This document shows, piece after piece, positions 15,215 to 22,518 of a stretch of 38,000 bases of DNA. Positions within the stretch are counted from its first letter, which is position 1, and every line of letters starts with the position of its first letter. Made by a program: the position numbers and the translations under genes. The stretch is from positions 1-38,000 of the forward strand of contig DAOSDU010000016.1 in assembly GCA_035362715.1 (NCBI GenBank). Reading direction: 5' to 3'. Origin of the DNA: Methanofastidiosum sp. (GTDB taxonomy: Archaea; Methanobacteriota_B; Thermococci; Methanofastidiosales; Methanofastidiosaceae). Below the pieces are notes generated by a model. That model was not told where the DNA came from. It was given only the letters and a program-made list of their open reading frames with translations, and did no database searches.

Positions 15215-15636
15215 ATACGGCCCCCAAGGAAGCTTGATATCTCTTTTACCTTAAAATATTTCTTAGTTCTAAGTTTTGAAACGTCTGCATCATTGAATCT
15301 AACAAATTCCTTCCCCGTTAGATCATCAGGTATCCCAACATATACCTTTAATTTCTTGTATGCTGTTCTTCCTTTGTCTTTCTTCCAAGGTAACATTCCC
15401 CTTACTGCTCTTCTGACTATTCTGTCAGACCTTTTTGGGAAAAATGAACCTCTCAAAGGATTTGCTATGTCTTTGAATTGAGACCTTTTCTCATAAAGGT
15501 CAAAGAAATAATCTCTATTTCCCGTAATTATAACTTCTTCAGCATTGACTATAAAAACTTCTTCCCCTTCTAAAAGTTTTTTAGCGGCAACTGATGCCAT
15601 TCTACCCAGAATCTGATCTTTTCCATCGATTATCAT
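15211..15636 (-). CDS. rpl13: 50S ribosomal protein L13 (uL13)
   Basis: A 141-aa archaeal uL13. It shows MIIDGKDQILGRMASVAAKK, EEVIITGNRDYFFDLYEKR, NPLRGSFFPKRSDRIVRRAV and RGMLPWKKDKGRTAYKKLKV. It begins four bases after L18e and overlaps S9, typical of the conserved L18e-L13-S9 order. Confidence 0.97.
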   Translation of the reverse strand: MIIDGKDQILGRMASVAAKKLLEGEEVFIVNAEEVIITGNRDYFFDLYEKRSQFKDIANPLRGSFFPKRSDRIVRRAVRGMLPWKKDKGRTAYKKLKVYVGIPDDLTGKEFVRFNDADVSKLRTKKYFKVKEISSFLGGRI

Positions 15637-15640
15637 GAGA

Positions 15641-16000
15641 TCACTCCATTATTCTTACACCGCTACCTCTCGGATTTTCTTTGTAGAGTTCATAAAAAGT
15701 TATTGCCCTTCCATTTTTGTTTATCTTGTCCATGGCGGATTTAGAAAACTTAAATGCAGAAACAGTAACTTTGTGATCTAGCTCTCCACTGCCCAATACT
15801 TTTCCGGGGACAACTACTGTATCTCCATCTTGTGAATATCTATTGATTTTTGATAGATTCACTTGGGGTAAATGCCTTGTAGGCCTTTTAAATCTCTTTG
15901 AAAGGTCAATCCACAAGGGAGTTTTTTCAGAATATCCTTTGTCTATAAAAAAATCTATAAGACTCAATATACTTGGATTTGTTTTATTTAACTTTCTCAT
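15641..16000 (-). CDS. rpl18e: 50S ribosomal protein L18e (eL18)
   Basis: A 119-aa archaeal eL18. It shows KTNPSILSLIDFFIDKG, WIDLSKRFKRPTRHLPQVNL and VVPGKVLGSGELDHKVTVSA, and ends NPRGSGVRIME. The ATG at 16000 is chosen over a GTG at 16009 because that GTG lies inside the GAGGTG Shine-Dalgarno. It is first in the operon L18e-L13-S9-RpoN, with promoter elements about 50-75 nt upstream. Confidence 0.95.
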   Translation of the reverse strand: MRKLNKTNPSILSLIDFFIDKGYSEKTPLWIDLSKRFKRPTRHLPQVNLSKINRYSQDGDTVVVPGKVLGSGELDHKVTVSAFKFSKSAMDKINKNGRAITFYELYKENPRGSGVRIME

Positions 16001-16049
16001 TAATTTCACCTCTCAAACTCTTACGCTTACGCTCGCCTGAGATTAACAT

Positions 16050-16074
16050 TGATATTTTTATACCCTATTTAAAC
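16050..16074 (-). promoter_or_regulatory. Promoter of the L18e ribosomal operon
   Basis: On the minus strand, CGTTTAAATAGGG and TATAAAAATATC are two adjacent TATA-like elements. Either would start transcription 30-45 nt before the L18e ATG, leaving a leader that contains two GCGTAA copies and the GAGGTG ribosome site. Confidence 0.5.
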
Positions 16075-16149
16075 GTTTCGATGATTTTAGCTTAAAGGAT
16101 AATAAATTCAAAAATAAGATAAAAAATATATTATTTCTTCAGGATTAAT

Positions 16150-17280
16150 CTATATTTTCCAGATTGGAGTTAGAATAGAAGGAAGCTCTGTATTGTAACC
16201 AAGGTCTTTTAGGGACATCTGTAAGCATGCCATAGTAACAATTATTTCCTTTTCTGTAACGCTTCCCATGTGCCCAATTCTAATTATCTTTCCTTTAAGA
16301 TGATCTTGTCCACCGGCTATGATTATTCCGTGTTTTTCCCTCATTACTTTAACTAGTTCTTGACCATCAATTCCCTCTGGAACCTTTATAGATGTGACTG
16401 TATTTGAACATGTCTTTTCATCGTGAGGGAAAAGTGAAAGACCTATCGACTTTGCAGCTTCTCTTGTTGCCTTTGCCATCTTTTCATGTTTTTTGATCCA
16501 GTTCTCAAATCCGCATTCGTCAATAATGTCTAAAGCTTCTTTTAATCCATAAGCCATTGATACAGGTTGAGTGTATGGGGCCTTGTATTTGTTATTTTTA
16601 TATTTCTTCAGATTAAGATAGTAGCATGTTCCATCTGTTTTTTCAATTACGTCCCAAGCCTTCTGGCTAACGGAGATAAATGACATTCCTGGTGGGAGCC
16701 CAATGCACTTCTGGCTACCTGATGCACATAGATCAACTCCCCAATTATCAACTTCGATATTGTCTCCACCAAGTGATGAAATAGTATCTACGACTAACAG
16801 AGCTTTTGTACCCTTTACAATCTTTCCAATGTCTGCTACTGGATTTCTAACTCCTGTAGAAGTTTCATTGTGTACCATTGTTACTGCCTTGATGGCCGGG
16901 TCTTTTTCTAACGCTTTTTTAACATCTTCTGCCTTTATAGGCATTCCCCAGTCATATTTTAATTCAATTACAGCTCCCTTGTAGGCCTTGACAATGTCCC
17001 TAAATCGCTCTCCAAACTTACCTGATGTAATACATAAGACCTTGTCTCCTGGCTGAACAATGTTAGCTATTGCAGCGTCCATTGCAGCTGTTCCAGAACC
17101 GGCAATTATAAAAACATCATTTTTAGTTTTAAAGATTTTTTTCATCCTTTCGGATTGCTCCATAAAAAGCTTGTTAAATTCATCGCCTCTATGGGGCATG
17201 ATTTTCATTGACATGGCCCTAAATACTCTAGGGTGAACTGGTATCGGACCAGGTATCATTAGTAAAAAATCCTCATTCAT
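16150..17280 (-). CDS. Class V aminotransferase (serine/alanine-glyoxylate type)
   Basis: A 376-aa PLP-dependent fold-I enzyme of the serine-pyruvate/alanine-glyoxylate aminotransferase group. It has LMIPGPIPVHPRVFRAMS, the GSGTAAMDAAIANIVQPGDK cofactor loop, MVHNETSTGVRNP, VVDTISSLGGDNIEVDNWGV and the PLP-lysine motif SGSQKCIGLPPG. Archaeal relatives act on several amino donors, so the exact substrate is open. The ATG at 17280 is preferred over a TTG at 17304 because a TATA box (TTATATATG, 17312-17320) lies about 35 nt upstream of the ATG, too close to the TTG. Confidence 0.9.
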   Translation of the reverse strand: MNEDFLLMIPGPIPVHPRVFRAMSMKIMPHRGDEFNKLFMEQSERMKKIFKTKNDVFIIAGSGTAAMDAAIANIVQPGDKVLCITSGKFGERFRDIVKAYKGAVIELKYDWGMPIKAEDVKKALEKDPAIKAVTMVHNETSTGVRNPVADIGKIVKGTKALLVVDTISSLGGDNIEVDNWGVDLCASGSQKCIGLPPGMSFISVSQKAWDVIEKTDGTCYYLNLKKYKNNKYKAPYTQPVSMAYGLKEALDIIDECGFENWIKKHEKMAKATREAAKSIGLSLFPHDEKTCSNTVTSIKVPEGIDGQELVKVMREKHGIIIAGGQDHLKGKIIRIGHMGSVTEKEIIVTMACLQMSLKDLGYNTELPSILTPIWKI

Positions 17281-17311
17281 ATAACCACGACACTGTTTTA
17301 ACAAAAATAAA

Positions 17312-17331
17312 CATATATAAGATTATCTTAT
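17312..17331 (-). promoter_or_regulatory. TATA box with overlapping 15-bp palindrome
   Basis: ATAAGAT-T-ATCTTAT (17317-17331) is a perfect palindrome that overlaps the upstream edge of the minus-strand TATA box of the aminotransferase gene. A protein bound here would compete with TBP/TFB or act from the BRE side. Confidence 0.4.
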
Positions 17332-17388
17332 CTAACCGTAAATAAAAAGTGTTAGAGTAGAATAAATCTCCAGAAGATTAAAACAAAA

Positions 17389-17586
17389 TTACATTATTTC
17401 TTTATGAGTCATTAGTCTTGTTGTGTAACCTGCTATTCTGTTCAAAAGTTTATGTGTAGGTACATCGAGTAAATCTTTAATAATTAATTTATTCTCTTGG
17501 AAATCTTTTGTAAGCTCGCCTCTATGTTTTTCAACTAACTGTCTTGATATTCTCTTTATGAATGATGGTCTGATTCTTCCCAACAT
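17389..17586 (-). CDS. rps17e: 30S ribosomal protein S17e (eS17)
   Basis: A 65-aa archaeal eS17 with GRIRPSFIKRISRQLVEKH, DFQENKLIIKDLLDVPTHKL and LNRIAGYTTRLM, which covers the whole family length. The ATG at 17586 is preceded by GGAGGTG. A longer reading to 17613 would translate the ribosome site itself and is rejected. A minus-strand TTTTAAAAAG TATA-like element lies about 35 nt upstream. Confidence 0.95.
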   Translation of the reverse strand: MLGRIRPSFIKRISRQLVEKHRGELTKDFQENKLIIKDLLDVPTHKLLNRIAGYTTRLMTHKEIM

Positions 17587-17721
17587 TACACCTCCATTTA
17601 AATCAAATGGCATAGTATGCTTTTTAAAATTATCGTCAGATTATTAGTTTTTTCGATAGATAGGCAGTATTCCTCCTGATTATTACAGAAAATATTTAAG
17701 GATTGCTTATAGAATACCTTC

Positions 17722-18459
17722 ATGCTTAACATTATAAAGAGTCGAATTGACCCGGACCTTACAATAGGTATAGGGGCTTTTGAAAATCCCGAAAAAATAG
17801 AAGATGCAGCAAACAGTGTCGATTTTTGTAATGTTAGAGTTTTCAATAGTTCTGCCAAAATTATTTCATCCTTAAAAGAAGGTAAAATAGACGCCATAGT
17901 CAGAGGAACTCTTCAAAGCTCTGATTTCTTAAAAGAAGTAAAAAACAACTATAAAATTGATAAGATTTATAGAATTGGCCTTTTAGGAACGTATGACAAA
18001 AAATATTTCTTTTTTGCACCTCTTGGCATTGACGAGGGCGAAGATCTAAAAGAAAAAGAAATGTTCGTTGAATACGCAAAGGATTTATTGAAAAGATTCA
18101 AAGTTGAACCAAAGATATCTGTTCTATCGGGGGGCAGAACAAAAGATCTAGGAAGATCAGAAAGAGTAGATAAGAGCATACTTGAAGCTGAAGCTTTGAC
18201 AGAGAAGTATGGGATTAATCATGCCGAAATCTTAATTGAGAATGCAATAAAAAACTCCAATTTTATACTTGCGCCCGATGGGATTTCAGGCAATTTAGTT
18301 TATAGGACTTTAATCCATCTTGGTTGCGGGAGCTCCCATGGAGCGTTGTACTATCCCCTAGCTATTGAGGGTACTATTATTGTGGATACATCTAGAGCTG
18401 CCCCAAAAGAAGAGTATATTTCCTCAATCGCACTTGCTAATGCTATTAAAAATTACTGA
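17722..18459 (+). CDS. mtxX: MtxX, methanogenesis marker protein 4
   Basis: A 245-aa protein of the MtxX family, a methanogen marker with a phosphate-acetyl/butyryltransferase-like fold. It shows IGIGAFENPEKIEDAAN, the DAIVRGTLQSSDFLKEV segment, SVLSGGRTKDLGRS, ILAPDGISGNLVYRTLIHLG and HGALYYPLAIEGTIIVDTSR. MtxX was named for its association with methyltransferase genes in Methanosarcina; its reaction is not known. A TATTTAA element at about 17690 places transcription close to the ATG. It converges on surE with no intergenic base. Together with marker 2 it supports a methanogen host. Confidence 0.85.
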   Translation: MLNIIKSRIDPDLTIGIGAFENPEKIEDAANSVDFCNVRVFNSSAKIISSLKEGKIDAIVRGTLQSSDFLKEVKNNYKIDKIYRIGLLGTYDKKYFFFAPLGIDEGEDLKEKEMFVEYAKDLLKRFKVEPKISVLSGGRTKDLGRSERVDKSILEAEALTEKYGINHAEILIENAIKNSNFILAPDGISGNLVYRTLIHLGCGSSHGALYYPLAIEGTIIVDTSRAAPKEEYISSIALANAIKNY

Positions 18460-19239
18460 TTAAAAAGAATCGATTAGTTTTTCTAAATTAACTACGTCTT
18501 CCCATGATCTCATTTCGTTGTGATTAGTTGCGTCAAGATGTATTGGAGTTAAGGATACCTTGTTTTCCTTTATTGCAGAATAGTCGGTGCCTTTCTCAGC
18601 AAAGCCACCTGGAGGCTTACCAAAAACTTTGAAATACATCTTACCCTCCTCGTTGTTTGTTTCAAATGGTTCGTCATAATATACCCTTCTCCCAAGTCTT
18701 GTTACTTCGACACCTTTTAATTCATCAAACGGAACAGAAGGTACATTTATGTTTAGTAAAGTATCAGTTGGTAACTTTTTATAATTCCAAGAATCAAAAA
18801 GTATTTCTAAGAATTTTGTTGCTGTTTCAAACATTGGATTAAAATAATCTGACGAAGAGATGGATATAGAAGGTATACCATTTATTATCCCTTCTCTTGC
18901 AGCGGATACTGTTCCTGAATAGTATATATCATAAGATATGTTTTCTCCATGATTAATACCCGATAAGACAAGATCAATTTTTTCCCTCATGAAATGCCTT
19001 ATAGCAAGAGCTACACAGTCTACAGGTGTCCCAGAAACAATATAATCAGTTCTTTTTTTATCATCTAGATAAAGCCCTTCAACTTCAATTTTTTTAAATA
19101 TAGAATAGCTGTGGCCAATCCCACTACAATTTTCCTTTGGCGCTATGACAACTACTTCGCCCAAAGATTCTGCAACCTCTGTGAGCTTCTTTATTCCTTC
19201 ACTGCCATAGCCGTCATCATTAGTAACTAGTATCCTCAT
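18460..19239 (-). CDS. surE: 5'/3'-nucleotidase SurE
   Basis: A 259-aa metal-dependent nucleotidase that dephosphorylates nucleoside monophosphates. The metal site is visible as MRILVTNDDGYGSEGIKKL (the NDDG motif), followed by PKENCSGIGHSYS, VSGTPVDCVALAI and LVLSGINHGENISYDIYYSG. The length is normal for the family. It converges exactly on mtxX. Confidence 0.95.
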   Translation of the reverse strand: MRILVTNDDGYGSEGIKKLTEVAESLGEVVVIAPKENCSGIGHSYSIFKKIEVEGLYLDDKKRTDYIVSGTPVDCVALAIRHFMREKIDLVLSGINHGENISYDIYYSGTVSAAREGIINGIPSISISSSDYFNPMFETATKFLEILFDSWNYKKLPTDTLLNINVPSVPFDELKGVEVTRLGRRVYYDEPFETNNEEGKMYFKVFGKPPGGFAEKGTDYSAIKENKVSLTPIHLDATNHNEMRSWEDVVNLEKLIDSF

Positions 19240-19273
19240 TTGAATTAAAGAGGCGATATGTTACTTTTAAATG

Positions 19274-20401
19274 TTATTCCTTAATAATTTCCAGAATGGC
19301 CTCTTTAGGTACCCTTAAATGAATAAGATTTTGTTTTCCACGGCCCCTTGACTGCGCCCTTTGAATGTCAACTATTTTAAGATTTTCAAGTTTTACTATT
19401 GACTTTCTAAAGAGTTCGTAGGACATACCCTCGCCTAATATATTGAAAAAATCATTCGCTTTTGTGAATTTACCAGAATTTTCTGCTATAACTTTGAGGA
19501 CTTTCTTGTCTGTTTTCGATAAGCCATCAAAGACATTTTCAACATGTAAAGAAGAACTGATACGCTCTATTGCTTTTTCAATGTCATCAACAATTATTTT
19601 TCTCCTGCCTTGAAGTTCTGCTAACATTGCAGCTTCCTTTATTCCTCTTATCCCAAGCCTTAAATCGCCTTTCTCAAAAGTTATTTCTGAAATTTTATCT
19701 AAGACTTCTTCATCCATCACACCGGGAAATAATCCAATATCGGCACGATATCTCAAAATATCCGTTATTGTAGCTTGAGAGTACGATTTAAAATGAACTT
19801 CGTTTGGCATAAATACAGTTCTAATCTTTTCTGAAACTTTAAATGAAAAAGCATTATCTGTGATAATCCCAATAATTCCTGTTTTAACTCCTGGAAAAAT
19901 CTCATGTGCCCTCAGAATTTTATATAGAATATTTTCTGCAACGTTAACGTGGAATAAAAAATCCACATCGTCCAATGCAACAAGTAATGTTTTATCTTTT
20001 TTTTGTAACTCACCCATGGTATATTCATAGAGAGTTGTTAGAGGCTTCCCAGTTTCTACGGGAGGATACCCAAATATGCCTCTAAAGATCTGGGACATTA
20101 TTGAAAATTCTCGATAGTGAAACTGGCAGTTTATATAGACCGGTACAACACTGTTTGAAACTTCTGTAATGTTCTTAAATAGCAATTTAACTGAAGTAGT
20201 CTTCCCAGTACCTGTTGGCCCTAAAACAATAGTATTTGTTGGAAAATCTCCTTTAATCAAAGGCTTTACATTATGAGATATTGCTTCAAGTTCATTGTCC
20301 CTATATTTAAAAACCTCCGGTATGTAACTAAGATCAAAGACTTCGGGGTTTCTGAATAGCGATTCTTCCCACATCAGTATATCCTTTATTTTGCTTGACA
20401 T
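19274..20401 (-). CDS. cdc6: Orc1/Cdc6 replication initiator
   Basis: A 375-aa archaeal origin-recognition and MCM-loading AAA+ ATPase. It has Walker A VLGPTGTGKTTSVKLLF, Walker B LLVALDDVDFL and a sensor 2 region DLRLGIRGIKEAAMLAELQG. A C-terminal winged helix follows (DKKVLKVIAENSGKFTKAND and LENLKIVDIQRAQSRGRGKQ). Archaeal origins often lie beside such genes. The adjacent 735-nt AT-rich stretch contains inverted repeats but no clear ORB element that I can recognise. Confidence 0.95.
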   Translation of the reverse strand: MSSKIKDILMWEESLFRNPEVFDLSYIPEVFKYRDNELEAISHNVKPLIKGDFPTNTIVLGPTGTGKTTSVKLLFKNITEVSNSVVPVYINCQFHYREFSIMSQIFRGIFGYPPVETGKPLTTLYEYTMGELQKKDKTLLVALDDVDFLFHVNVAENILYKILRAHEIFPGVKTGIIGIITDNAFSFKVSEKIRTVFMPNEVHFKSYSQATITDILRYRADIGLFPGVMDEEVLDKISEITFEKGDLRLGIRGIKEAAMLAELQGRRKIIVDDIEKAIERISSSLHVENVFDGLSKTDKKVLKVIAENSGKFTKANDFFNILGEGMSYELFRKSIVKLENLKIVDIQRAQSRGRGKQNLIHLRVPKEAILEIIKE

Positions 20402-20431
20402 AACTATAAATAAAAAAATTATTTTATGTTT

Positions 20432-20566
20432 TTATACTTTAGCTAATTCTACAAATAGGTTTGATAAGACAAAATTCTTATCATTTTTTTCAGCATTTGC
20501 ATGTTCTATTGCCTTTTCAATCAATAGCGGAAAAGGAACTTTTTTTGAGTTTTTGTATTCCTGCAT
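20432..20566 (-). CDS. Small ORF upstream of cdc6 (44 aa)
   Basis: A 44-codon frame encoding a charged helical peptide (VPFPLLIEKAIEHANAEKND, then KNFVLSNLFVELAKV). Support comes from GGTGAT four to five bases before the ATG at 20566 and a minus-strand TATA box CTTTATATTG (20597-20606). A slightly earlier ATG at 20584 is too close to the TATA box. It ends 30 nt before the cdc6 start on the same strand, so it may be co-transcribed with the initiator. Its KNFVL helix resembles the RNFVL helix of the 53-aa product at 10548-10709. The family is unknown. Confidence 0.5.
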   Translation of the reverse strand: MQEYKNSKKVPFPLLIEKAIEHANAEKNDKNFVLSNLFVELAKV

Positions 20567-20652
20567 ATAATCACCAATTAGCATACCAATCGAATCAATA
20601 TAAAGTAAGCCTTAGTGAGATATTTTATTTTTTATTAATTTATAGGCTCATT

Positions 20653-20742
20653 ATAACTTAAAAATAGATAAAAAGTTATTTTTGGGCTTATTATCAAATT
20701 CCAAGAAATCATTTATTTTAGAATAACTTATAGAAAGTTATT
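20653..20742. repeat. Four ATAACTT/AAGTTAT elements in two inverted pairs
   Basis: ATAACTT occurs at 20653-20659 and 20723-20729, and its reverse complement AAGTTAT at 20673-20679 and 20735-20741. The second pair extends to AATAACTT-N5-AAGTTATT (20722-20742). The pair centres are about 66 bp apart. The repeats lie between the mini-ORF next to cdc6 and the promoter of the 34-aa gene, so they could be operator or origin elements. Confidence 0.5.
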
Positions 20743-20768
20743 TAATCTTAAATAGAATAAAAAATTAT

Positions 20769-20873
20769 ATGAGGCCTGAGGAAAGAAAGAAACTTATCAT
20801 GGTGGCTATGACTATTATAGTATGTGGAATGCTTTTGTTATCCTCGCTCCAGATATTTTTCTTTTTTAGATAG
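20769..20873 (+). CDS. Single-pass membrane mini-protein (34 aa)
   Basis: A 34-codon frame from ATG at 20769 to TAG at 20871. A short charged head (MRPEERKKLI) precedes one hydrophobic helix of about 20 residues (MVAMTIIVCGMLLLSSLQIF) and a Phe-rich end with a final Arg. A TATTTAA element at 20738-20744 lies about 25 nt upstream, predicting a leaderless mRNA. The charge distribution suggests the N-terminus is cytoplasmic. I do not assign a family. A longer frame on the opposite strand (20765-20986) lacks comparable support. Confidence 0.5.
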   Translation: MRPEERKKLIMVAMTIIVCGMLLLSSLQIFFFFR

Positions 20874-21087
20874 TATTTTTCAATATTTAAAATAAAAAAT
20901 AATTGGAAATCTAATTTACATAAAGTTCTCAACATAATAGCAGAAAAATACTGCTGCCAAACTAAAAATAAATATAGTATAACCAAATATTAAATCTAAG
21001 ATTTCCTCTCCTTTCAAATAATCCCCCTAGAATAATAGGATTTAAAGTAAATAAAGTTTACTATAGAAATGAATAAAAAATAAAAAA
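20874..21087. other. AT-rich intergenic DNA with weak inverted repeats
   Basis: No gene is supported here. It contains a short hairpin, AGCAG-AAAAATA-CTGCT (about 20939-20955), and a distant pair GGAAATCT (20905-20912) / AGATTTCC (20999-21006). Its last bases form the T-rich end of the minus-strand sRNA. Confidence 0.4.
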
Positions 21088-21089
21088 TA
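21070..21089 (-). terminator. T-rich terminator of pan / C/D sRNA
   Basis: On the minus strand, two T6 runs separated by A residues directly follow the sRNA box D. This fits archaeal termination and would give the sRNA its 3' end. Confidence 0.5.
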
Positions 21090-21146
21090 TGTCAGACCGC
21101 CCATCTCTCATCATCAGTCAGACGCTGTCGGTTTCCTCATCCATAC
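21088..21146 (-). ncRNA. Box C/D guide sRNA overlapping the pan stop codon
   Basis: Read on the minus strand: a terminal stem TATG/CATA (21145-21142 with 21091-21088); a C box GGATGA (21142-21137) that contains the pan stop TGA; a 15-nt guide; box D' CTGA (21121-21118); a 3-nt spacer; a perfect box C' ATGATGA (21114-21108); the 12-nt guide GAGATGGGCGGT; and box D CTGA (21095-21092). TATTTTTT and further T runs follow as a terminator. Ten bases of the D guide pair with the conserved 16S segment ACCGCCCGUC, with one G-U pair. By the D+5 rule this targets C1402 (E. coli numbering). The D' target is unknown. The first C-box base deviates (G for U). Confidence 0.8.
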
Positions 21147-22345
21147 ATCCCAATTAGTGAATTACTTTGATACTCCGATGATGTAATTCTAGATACTGAG
21201 CATTTAAAGTCTTCGGAAGTGACATAATCCCTTTCTTCTCTTATGGCCGCCATCCCTGCTTCTGTACATAGCGATCTAATTTCTGCACCAGATAGGCCAT
21301 CTATTAAATTAATTATCTCAGAATAATCTAGATTCTTGATATTCATATTTCTTGAGTGAATCTTAAAGATATCTAGGCATTCATCTTTTGTAGGTGGAGG
21401 TATTTCGATTAATCTATCAAATCTTCCTGGCCTTAAAAGTGCAGGATCTAGCATATCTACTCTGTTTGTAGCACCTATGATCTTAACTTGCCCTCTTGGG
21501 TCGAAACCGTCAAGTTCAGCTAGAAGCTGCATCATAGTTCTAGCAACTTCCCTATCTCCACTTATGCCAGTATCAACACGTCTTGATCCTATGGCATCAA
21601 TTTCATCAATAAATAGAATCGAAGGAGCTTTTTCTCTGGCAAGATTAAAAACTTCCCTTACCATCCTAGCTCCTTCCCCGATATATTTTCTGACAAACTC
21701 AGAGCCAACGACCCTTATGAATGTGGAATCAGTTTCATTTGCAACAGCTTTGACAATTAAGGTTTTGCCGTTACCAGGTGGCCCGTGCAACAAGACCCCG
21801 TGTGGTGGCTCTATACCCACTTTATCAAAGAGTTCAGGTCTTTTCAGAGGTAGTTCTACTGTTTCTTTTATTTTGTTTATTTGATCTCTTAGGCCTCCAA
21901 TTTCACAATAAGTGACCCCTGTCCTATTTAGAACTTCCATCCCACAAACTTCTGGATCTTTGGTAGAAGGTAGTACTTCCATTATTGAAAGATTTCTCTG
22001 ATTACAAGCGACTAATGCCCCGGGTACAAGATCTTTAATATCAACATTTGCACAGGCACTTACAACAAATTTTGGGCCGCTTGAACTTTTAATAATAATC
22101 TTAGATGAATCTATAGCCTCAACTACAACTCCTGTGATCAGTGGGGGCGCGTTTAATCTTTCCAACTCTTTTTTGAGGCCATCATTTTCCTTTTCTAATC
22201 TAATTTTTTCAGTTATGAAGCTTCTGTTTTGTATTTCAAGAAGTTTCAATCGTTCTATTACCTTATCATTATATTGAGCATCATTTTCATAAACATCTTC
22301 TTCGTCAAGTCTTTTTGTCCGATACTTAATACTACTGTCCACCAT
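21137..22345 (-). CDS. pan: Proteasome-activating nucleotidase PAN
   Basis: A 402-aa AAA+ ATPase that unfolds proteins for the 20S proteasome. The N-terminal coiled coil (about 15-60, LKLLEIQNRSFITEKIRLEK onward) leads into an OB domain. The ATPase follows, with Walker A GPPGNGKT (about 186), Walker B ILFIDEIDAIGSRR and the arginine-finger region LDPALLRPGRFDR. It ends Met-Tyr-Gly, a HbYX motif for docking into the proteasome ring. The ATG at 22345 has GGGGTG upstream and a TATA box (TTTATAAAG, about 22379-22387); the TTG at 22360 is too close to that box. The stop codon is shared with the C box of a guide sRNA. Confidence 0.95.
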   Translation of the reverse strand: MVDSSIKYRTKRLDEEDVYENDAQYNDKVIERLKLLEIQNRSFITEKIRLEKENDGLKKELERLNAPPLITGVVVEAIDSSKIIIKSSSGPKFVVSACANVDIKDLVPGALVACNQRNLSIMEVLPSTKDPEVCGMEVLNRTGVTYCEIGGLRDQINKIKETVELPLKRPELFDKVGIEPPHGVLLHGPPGNGKTLIVKAVANETDSTFIRVVGSEFVRKYIGEGARMVREVFNLAREKAPSILFIDEIDAIGSRRVDTGISGDREVARTMMQLLAELDGFDPRGQVKIIGATNRVDMLDPALLRPGRFDRLIEIPPPTKDECLDIFKIHSRNMNIKNLDYSEIINLIDGLSGAEIRSLCTEAGMAAIREERDYVTSEDFKCSVSRITSSEYQSNSLIGMYG

Positions 22346-22483
22346 TAGCACCCCAAACAAGATGTATTAGATTTCACATCTTTATAAATCTTTCTACATT
22401 GAGTGTCATTATTATGAGAAATATTTAAAAAAAAACTTACAATAATGATTACCATCTCCAAGAATTAATCAAAGCTCAAAACC

Positions 22484-22505
22484 CTTATAAATGTTCAATT
22501 TGAAC
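22484..22505 (+). promoter_or_regulatory. aMBF1 promoter with 13-bp palindrome
   Basis: CTTATAAAT (about 22484-22492) is a TATA box about 30 nt before the ATG. Immediately after it, GTTCAA-T-TTGAAC (22493-22505) is a perfect palindrome between the TATA box and the expected start site, a position where a bound repressor would block initiation. Confidence 0.5.
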
Positions 22506-22518
22506 AACTGTTGATAAG

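Noticed and set aside
20765..20986. 73-aa minus-strand frame opposite the 34-aa membrane ORF
   Set aside because: It has low-complexity composition, no ribosome site, and lies antisense to a better supported small gene.
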